64,000 nt of DNA from Methylococcaceae bacterium UBA6146 (GTDB lineage Bacteria > Pseudomonadota > Gammaproteobacteria > Methylococcales > Methylomonadaceae), in the NCBI GenBank assembly GCA_002422395.1, contig DIUY01000030.1, positions 139,474-203,473 on the forward strand, given 5' to 3'. The notes under the pieces are model-generated. The model did no database searches. It saw nothing but the letters and a program-made list of their open reading frames with translations, and was not told the origin of the DNA. How positions within the stretch are numbered: position 1 is the first letter of the stretch; each line of letters opens with the position of its first letter. The position numbers and the translations under genes were made by a program. Below, piece after piece: positions 60,082 to 64,000 of this stretch.

Positions 60082-61032
60082 TCAACCCAACAAATTGTCC
60101 AAAACCATCATGATTATAAAGCCTATCATTAACGCGAAAGTCGCATAACGGGAACGGCCATTAGAATGTGTTTCCGGGATAATTTCCTCGCTGATGACAA
60201 ACAGCATAGCACCTGCGGCAAAACCCATCGCTATCGGCAGTATCGGCTGAAAAATTGTGACCATAGTGATGCCCAGCAAGCCGCCGACCGGCTCAACCAG
60301 ACCGGTTAAAGTTGCAATGCCAACCGCCCGCCATTTGTTATAGCCCAAGCCAACCAACGGCAAGGCAACCGCCAAACCTTCAGGGATATTTTGCAAGGCA
60401 ATCGCAATTGCCAGCACGATGCCGTTTTTCATCTCCCCTGAACCAAAACTAACCCCCACTGACATGCCTTCAGGAAAGTTATGGATGGTGATAGCAATAA
60501 TGAATAGCCAGATTTTTTGTAACGAATTAAGTTGCGTGTCTGAAATGGAATCAAAATGGACATGCGGCAGTTGCCGGTCAGCATAATGCAAAAACAGTGC
60601 GCCCACTATCATGCCCGCAGAAACCACATAAATGCCCTTGCCGGGCCAGACCAAATTCCCGAAGTCCATTCCTGGGACTAATAATGAAAATGCCGTCGCC
60701 GCGAGCATGACGCCCGCCGCCGCCCCCAACAGGCTATTAAACATATTTTTGGAGATATTCTTAAATAACAGGGCGGGCAATGCACCTACGCCTGTCGCCA
60801 AACTAGCCAAAATACTAGCCAAGAAACCGATGACAACAAGTTTGCCAAAAAACAAATAGAGGCCACCAAACACCACCAATTGTGATAACAGGAAGAGGCC
60901 AGTTAAGGTCGCCCAACGTTTCAGTGCGGACATGGCAAGAAGTTGTTGATAGTATTTGCTGGCTTTCGCATGGGTGATTTGAAGTTCAATATAGCTTTGT
61001 AATTTGGCTATGGTTTTTGCTGTTATTGTCAT
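60082..61032 (-). CDS. ZIP-family metal transporter
   Basis: The 316-residue protein has about eight hydrophobic segments. Helix 4 carries IHNFPEGMSVGVSFG and helix 5 ALQNIPEGLAVALP, the His/Asn/Glu metal-binding pair of ZIP transporters. A short His/Asp loop (PHVHFDSISD) lies between. It takes divalent metals such as zinc or iron into the cytoplasm. The first 35 residues are polar and extended compared with usual ZIPs. Confidence 0.9.
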   Translation of the reverse strand: MTITAKTIAKLQSYIELQITHAKASKYYQQLLAMSALKRWATLTGLFLLSQLVVFGGLYLFFGKLVVIGFLASILASLATGVGALPALLFKNISKNMFNSLLGAAAGVMLAATAFSLLVPGMDFGNLVWPGKGIYVVSAGMIVGALFLHYADRQLPHVHFDSISDTQLNSLQKIWLFIIAITIHNFPEGMSVGVSFGSGEMKNGIVLAIAIALQNIPEGLAVALPLVGLGYNKWRAVGIATLTGLVEPVGGLLGITMVTIFQPILPIAMGFAAGAMLFVISEEIIPETHSNGRSRYATFALMIGFIIMMVLDNLLG

Positions 61033-61243
61033 TGATCCTACCTCGTGTTGGCTGGTTTCAGAAAGGCTTGTGATTTTATATCCAAATGCCCGCGATTTAT
61101 ATGGTTATCAGATTCTCTTTCACAGCCGTGGACAGCTTAAATGCAATTCAAGCCCTAATGGCCGGTCGGCAACTGTTCAGGGATGCCAATTTAATATTCG
61201 GCAAACAAGATATGTGTCCCCCGTCCTGTTTTTGGGTAGCTTA

Positions 61244-61252
61244 TGCTATAAT
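61244..61252 (+). promoter_or_regulatory. Extended -10 promoter candidate for lpxC
   Basis: TGCTATAAT is a perfect extended -10; a weak -35 lies 17 bp upstream. It starts about 49 bp before the ATG. A second TATAAT overlaps it at 61252-61257. A CGGAG ribosome site follows near 61277. Confidence 0.5.
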
Positions 61253-61292
61253 ATAATGTTTTTGCTCCCTTAGAATCGGAGTTATTTATTGT

Positions 61293-62216
61293 ATGATTAA
61301 ACAGCGAACTTTAAAAAACACCATCAGAGCCACGGGTGTGGGGCTGCATACCGGCCAAAAAATATATTTGACCTTGCGCCCTGCCGAACCGAACACTGGC
61401 ATCAGCTTCCGTCGGGTAGATTTGGATGAGCCTGTCACTATCCAAGCGACGCCGGGCAATGTGGGGGAAACCGTCTTGTCAACGACGTTGGTGGCCGGCG
61501 ATGTGAAAATATCAACTATTGAGCATTTGTTATCGGCCTTTGCCGGTTTAGGCATAGATAATGCCATTATTGATGTCAGTGCGGCGGAAGTCCCCATTAT
61601 GGATGGCAGTGCCGGACCATTTGTGTTTTTGCTTCAGTCAGCGGGCGTTGAAGAGCAAGACTATCCCAAGCAATATATCCGTATTAAACGCAGCGTGCGC
61701 GTTGAGGAAGGTGACAAATGGGCGGCTTTCGAACCATTCGATGGCTTTAAGGTGACATTTACCATCGACTTTGAGCACCCAGCCTTCGAAGATAATGTAA
61801 AAACCGCGACTATGGATTTTTCATCGACAACTTTTGTTAAAGAAGTTAGCCGTGCCCGGACATTCGGCTTTATGAAAGATATAGAAATGTTGCGGCAAAA
61901 TAATCTTGCCTTAGGTGGTAGCCTGGATAATGCCATCGTTGTTGATGACAATAAAATTCTGAATGAAGACGGTCTGCGTTGCGCCGATGAGTTTGTCAAA
62001 CATAAAATTCTTGATGCGATTGGCGATTTGTATTTATTGGGCCATAGTTTGATCGGGGAGTTTACCGGTTATAAGTCAGGGCACGGGCTGAACAACAAAC
62101 TGTTGCGCCAGTTATTGGCTGATAAAGAGGCGTGGGAAATGGTCACCTTTGACGAAGAAGATGAGGCGCCAATTTCCTTTATGCGCTCAGCGCAAACACC
62201 CAGACCTGCGGCATAA
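61293..62216 (+). CDS. lpxC: UDP-3-O-acyl-N-acetylglucosamine deacetylase
   Basis: LpxC commits the cell to lipid A synthesis by removing acetate. The 307-residue protein starts MIKQRTLKNTIRATGVGLHTG. It has zinc His 79 in STIEHLLSAFAGLGIDN, SRARTFGFMKDIE, and a late KHKILDAIGDLYLLGHSLIGEF with two more zinc ligands. It is preceded by a strong extended -10 and not by ftsZ, so it has its own promoter here. Confidence 0.97.
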   Translation: MIKQRTLKNTIRATGVGLHTGQKIYLTLRPAEPNTGISFRRVDLDEPVTIQATPGNVGETVLSTTLVAGDVKISTIEHLLSAFAGLGIDNAIIDVSAAEVPIMDGSAGPFVFLLQSAGVEEQDYPKQYIRIKRSVRVEEGDKWAAFEPFDGFKVTFTIDFEHPAFEDNVKTATMDFSSTTFVKEVSRARTFGFMKDIEMLRQNNLALGGSLDNAIVVDDNKILNEDGLRCADEFVKHKILDAIGDLYLLGHSLIGEFTGYKSGHGLNNKLLRQLLADKEAWEMVTFDEEDEAPISFMRSAQTPRPAA

Positions 62217-62220
62217 CCCT

Positions 62221-62682
62221 TTATGCCTTATCGGTTTTTCCTGAAAGCCGTTCAAGTGTTGCGCTCAGCTTTAACATCGCCTGCTTCAATTGGTTATCCG
62301 AAACGGTGAGGCCGGACGTGCGGATAACCGCTATCGTGCTGGCAGATGGGATGTTTGCCTTTCTTGATGGCCGCCCGCCCCCTGTAAGGCTTTCCATAAT
62401 TTTAATCTGTAAGGTGTCAACGGATTGCTTGGATAATGGCGCAACACTTGCCAAAATAATCTTATTATAGAAGCGTAACTGCGACGCCCAGACCGCAGAA
62501 TCAGTGTAAACCAACAGCTTGTGATCTTTGACAAGGCAATGCCGCACCTGTGCGGCCAATGCTTCCGGCAAAACGGCTTGGAGGTGATGCAACAGTTTTT
62601 TTTGTTGTTCAAGCTGGCTATAAAAATAGGCAATCGTCCTGTTTTCGCAAGCCAGTGACAATTTAAAGGATTTTTTTAACAT
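62221..62682 (-). CDS. DUF721 (DciA-like) protein
   Basis: The 153-residue protein is of the DUF721/DciA family: LHHLQAVLPEALAAQVRHCLVKDHKLLVYTDSAVWASQLRFYNKII lies at residues about 31-76, the family KH-like core. In gammaproteobacteria the gene commonly lies by lpxC, as here, convergent with it by 4 bp. DciA proteins load the replicative helicase. Coupling to the next gene is likely: 13 bp. Confidence 0.85.
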   Translation of the reverse strand: MLKKSFKLSLACENRTIAYFYSQLEQQKKLLHHLQAVLPEALAAQVRHCLVKDHKLLVYTDSAVWASQLRFYNKIILASVAPLSKQSVDTLQIKIMESLTGGGRPSRKANIPSASTIAVIRTSGLTVSDNQLKQAMLKLSATLERLSGKTDKA

Positions 62683-62695
62683 AGGAGGTTAAAGG

Positions 62696-63766
62696 CTAAA
62701 CGGTTAACTCTTCCCTGTACAAGGTCACCAAACTATGGCCTTGGCGTTTGCTAAAATACATCGCTTGGTCAGACTTTTCCAGCAGCGCCTCTATAGTGCG
62801 CCCATGCTTTGGATAGCAAGACACCCCAATACTGGCACTAAGGGGGATATTGACCCCTTGGTAGCGCACTTGGGTCTGTTTAAACTCTTTAATTATGCGG
62901 TCTGCAACAATAATGGCATTTTCTTTGTCGCAATCAGACAATAAAACCACAAACTCATCACCACCGTAACGTGCGGCAAAATCAGCATCCCTAAGCACCG
63001 ATGTCAGGCATTGCGCCAAATTGGTCAACAACAAATTTCCTGCGTCATGGCCTAGCCGGTCATTAATCTCTTTTAAATTATCCGCATCAATCATAAGCAC
63101 GGCGACATCCCAATCATGCCGTTCCGCTTGCTTAAGCAATTTTTCGGACAAGTCTTTGATACTGCGGCGGTTAAAAAGCTTCGTCAAGTCATCGGTTTCG
63201 GAAATGGCTTTGAGTTTGTTAAAGCCTGCCTGAATATCGGCCGCCAACATAGTTGAAATATAAGCGACTAACAGCATAGGAAAAAACAGCATCAGTAACT
63301 CGCTGCTTTCTTGTAAAGAAGAAAAAGCGTTTTCCCCGTACAAATCGTAATTCAAGTAAGCGAAAATCATGCATATCAAACAAACTTCCAATAATGTCAC
63401 CAGCTTCCCTAACGTCAGTGCGCTGGCAATGACCGGCAACAAGAAGAGGTTAAACAAAGGGCTTTGCAGTTTTCCCGTATACCAGATCATCCAACTGACA
63501 AAAAAAATCATTATCCATGTCTGAAAGGCAATCTTCCATTCCTTGGCGTCATGAAAAAAGTTCAGATATTGGAAAACAATCACTAACACGGCAAATATAC
63601 AAGAAGCGAATATTAATATCGGCTTGATATCATCAGCCACCCCACCCACAACAAGGTAAAACAACACTAAAACTAACAATAACCACTCTATTTCGGCTAA
63701 AGTGCGGCTAAACCCGCTCAACACCTCCGGCTCGTCATTTAACTTATAGTAAGATTTTTTCTTCAT
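62696..63766 (-). CDS. Membrane-bound diguanylate cyclase (GGDEF)
   Basis: The 356-residue protein has a hydrophobic N-terminal half with about six helices (residues 30-190), a linker ISETDDLTKLFNRRSI and a GGDEF domain. RYGGDEFVVLL is the intact active site, and RDAD five residues before it is the RxxD inhibitory site. It is therefore likely an active, product-inhibited c-di-GMP synthase. The ATG at 63766 is favoured; an upstream reading to 63817 is less likely. Confidence 0.93.
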   Translation of the reverse strand: MKKKSYYKLNDEPEVLSGFSRTLAEIEWLLLVLVLFYLVVGGVADDIKPILIFASCIFAVLVIVFQYLNFFHDAKEWKIAFQTWIMIFFVSWMIWYTGKLQSPLFNLFLLPVIASALTLGKLVTLLEVCLICMIFAYLNYDLYGENAFSSLQESSELLMLFFPMLLVAYISTMLAADIQAGFNKLKAISETDDLTKLFNRRSIKDLSEKLLKQAERHDWDVAVLMIDADNLKEINDRLGHDAGNLLLTNLAQCLTSVLRDADFAARYGGDEFVVLLSDCDKENAIIVADRIIKEFKQTQVRYQGVNIPLSASIGVSCYPKHGRTIEALLEKSDQAMYFSKRQGHSLVTLYREELTV

Positions 63767-63868
63767 GGATGATGCTCTTATTCGGAAACTCGCCGCAGTA
63801 ACTTTTTCGAAGGGCAACAGGCTTTTGTGCCGGAGGGCAGGCAGCTGCTAAATAGGGGCCGGTTGTTG

Positions 63869-64000
63869 TTATACAATGCGCTCTGGAGCCGTGTCACATT
63901 GATAATCATCAACTTGCTGTGCGGTGAAGAACTTTTTAAATACCGGTAGGAAGCTGATAGTGATGGGGATGGAATAAAAACAATAAATCGCCGCCGCTTC
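63869..64000 (-). CDS. Possible C-terminal end of a gene running off the window
   Basis: A 43-codon frame open to the right edge reads AAAIYCFYSIPITISFLPVF then KKFFTAQQVDDYQCDTAPER and a TAA stop. It has a membrane-like start and a hydrophilic end, but I do not recognise it. Other frames are also open for part of the interval, so this is tentative. Confidence 0.25.
   Translation of the reverse strand, partial: EAAAIYCFYSIPITISFLPVFKKFFTAQQVDDYQCDTAPERIV

Overview
The window looks like chromosomal DNA of a gammaproteobacterial methylotroph, probably a methanotroph of the order Methylococcales. This is inferred from gene content, not from a search. The pointers are a formaldehyde-activating-enzyme homologue, an MxaD-like protein paired with a YncE-type beta-propeller, an arsenosugar cluster, and typical gammaproteobacterial blocks: pcnB-folK-panB-panC, hisE-tatABC, tamA-tamB, birA-coaX-SPOR, lpxC facing a DUF721 gene. 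No rRNA, tRNA, CRISPR array, prophage or intact transposase gene was seen.

Layout. 0-6 kb: the end of a carbonic anhydrase, an exported beta-propeller plus SRPBCC pair, glnS, then hisE-tatA-tatB-tatC. 6-13 kb: a large Tat-exported PhoX-type phosphatase, then pcnB-folK-panB-panC. 12.8-18 kb: a 59-codon membrane ORF joined to an RDD gene, prlC, and a solitary bacterial dynamin-like GTPase. 18-22.2 kb: an arsenosugar locus (radical-SAM ArsS, TIGR04283 glycosyltransferase, DUF3047 protein and a small ORF, divergent from arsM). 22.3-28.4 kb: housekeeping genes with the Fae homologue, L,D-transpeptidase, Bcp, panD, hemJ and a TlpA-like thioredoxin. 28.4-34.4 kb: a co-directional glycan cluster of three glycosyltransferases, a secreted glycosidase-like protein and a sulfotransferase. 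34.7-39.3 kb: serA-serB, an SPFH protein and yebC. 39.4-44.1 kb: a class II ribonucleotide reductase whose catalytic chain (nrdJa) and zinc-finger companion (nrdJb-like) are separated by a toxin-antitoxin island; two NrdR boxes lie upstream of nrdJa. 44.4-64 kb: a GT8-like transferase, birA-coaX-SPOR, ctaA-ygfZ, a flavoprotein, queD, DUF1249, HIT and META proteins, tamAB, a ZIP transporter, lpxC, a DciA-like protein and a membrane diguanylate cyclase.

The most interesting non-coding signal is a roughly 92-bp miniature inverted-repeat element present four times (near 8.9, 20.9, 34.5 and 38.3 kb). Each copy is flanked by an 8-bp direct repeat: 8/8 identical in one copy, 7/8 in two and 6/8 in one. 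One copy sits inside a second palindromic repeat whose uninterrupted version occurs at 26.87 kb, so an empty site is visible in the same window. The second repeat also gives compact hairpins at 50.7, 53.0 and 53.6 kb. Together these suggest a non-autonomous transposon mobilised by a transposase encoded elsewhere.

Functional links within the window: TatABC could export the nearby PhoX; panB, panC, panD and coaX cover most of pantothenate synthesis and its phosphorylation; FolK and QueD act in pterin chemistry; serA-serB form a serine pathway pair; TamA and TamB act together in outer-membrane biogenesis.
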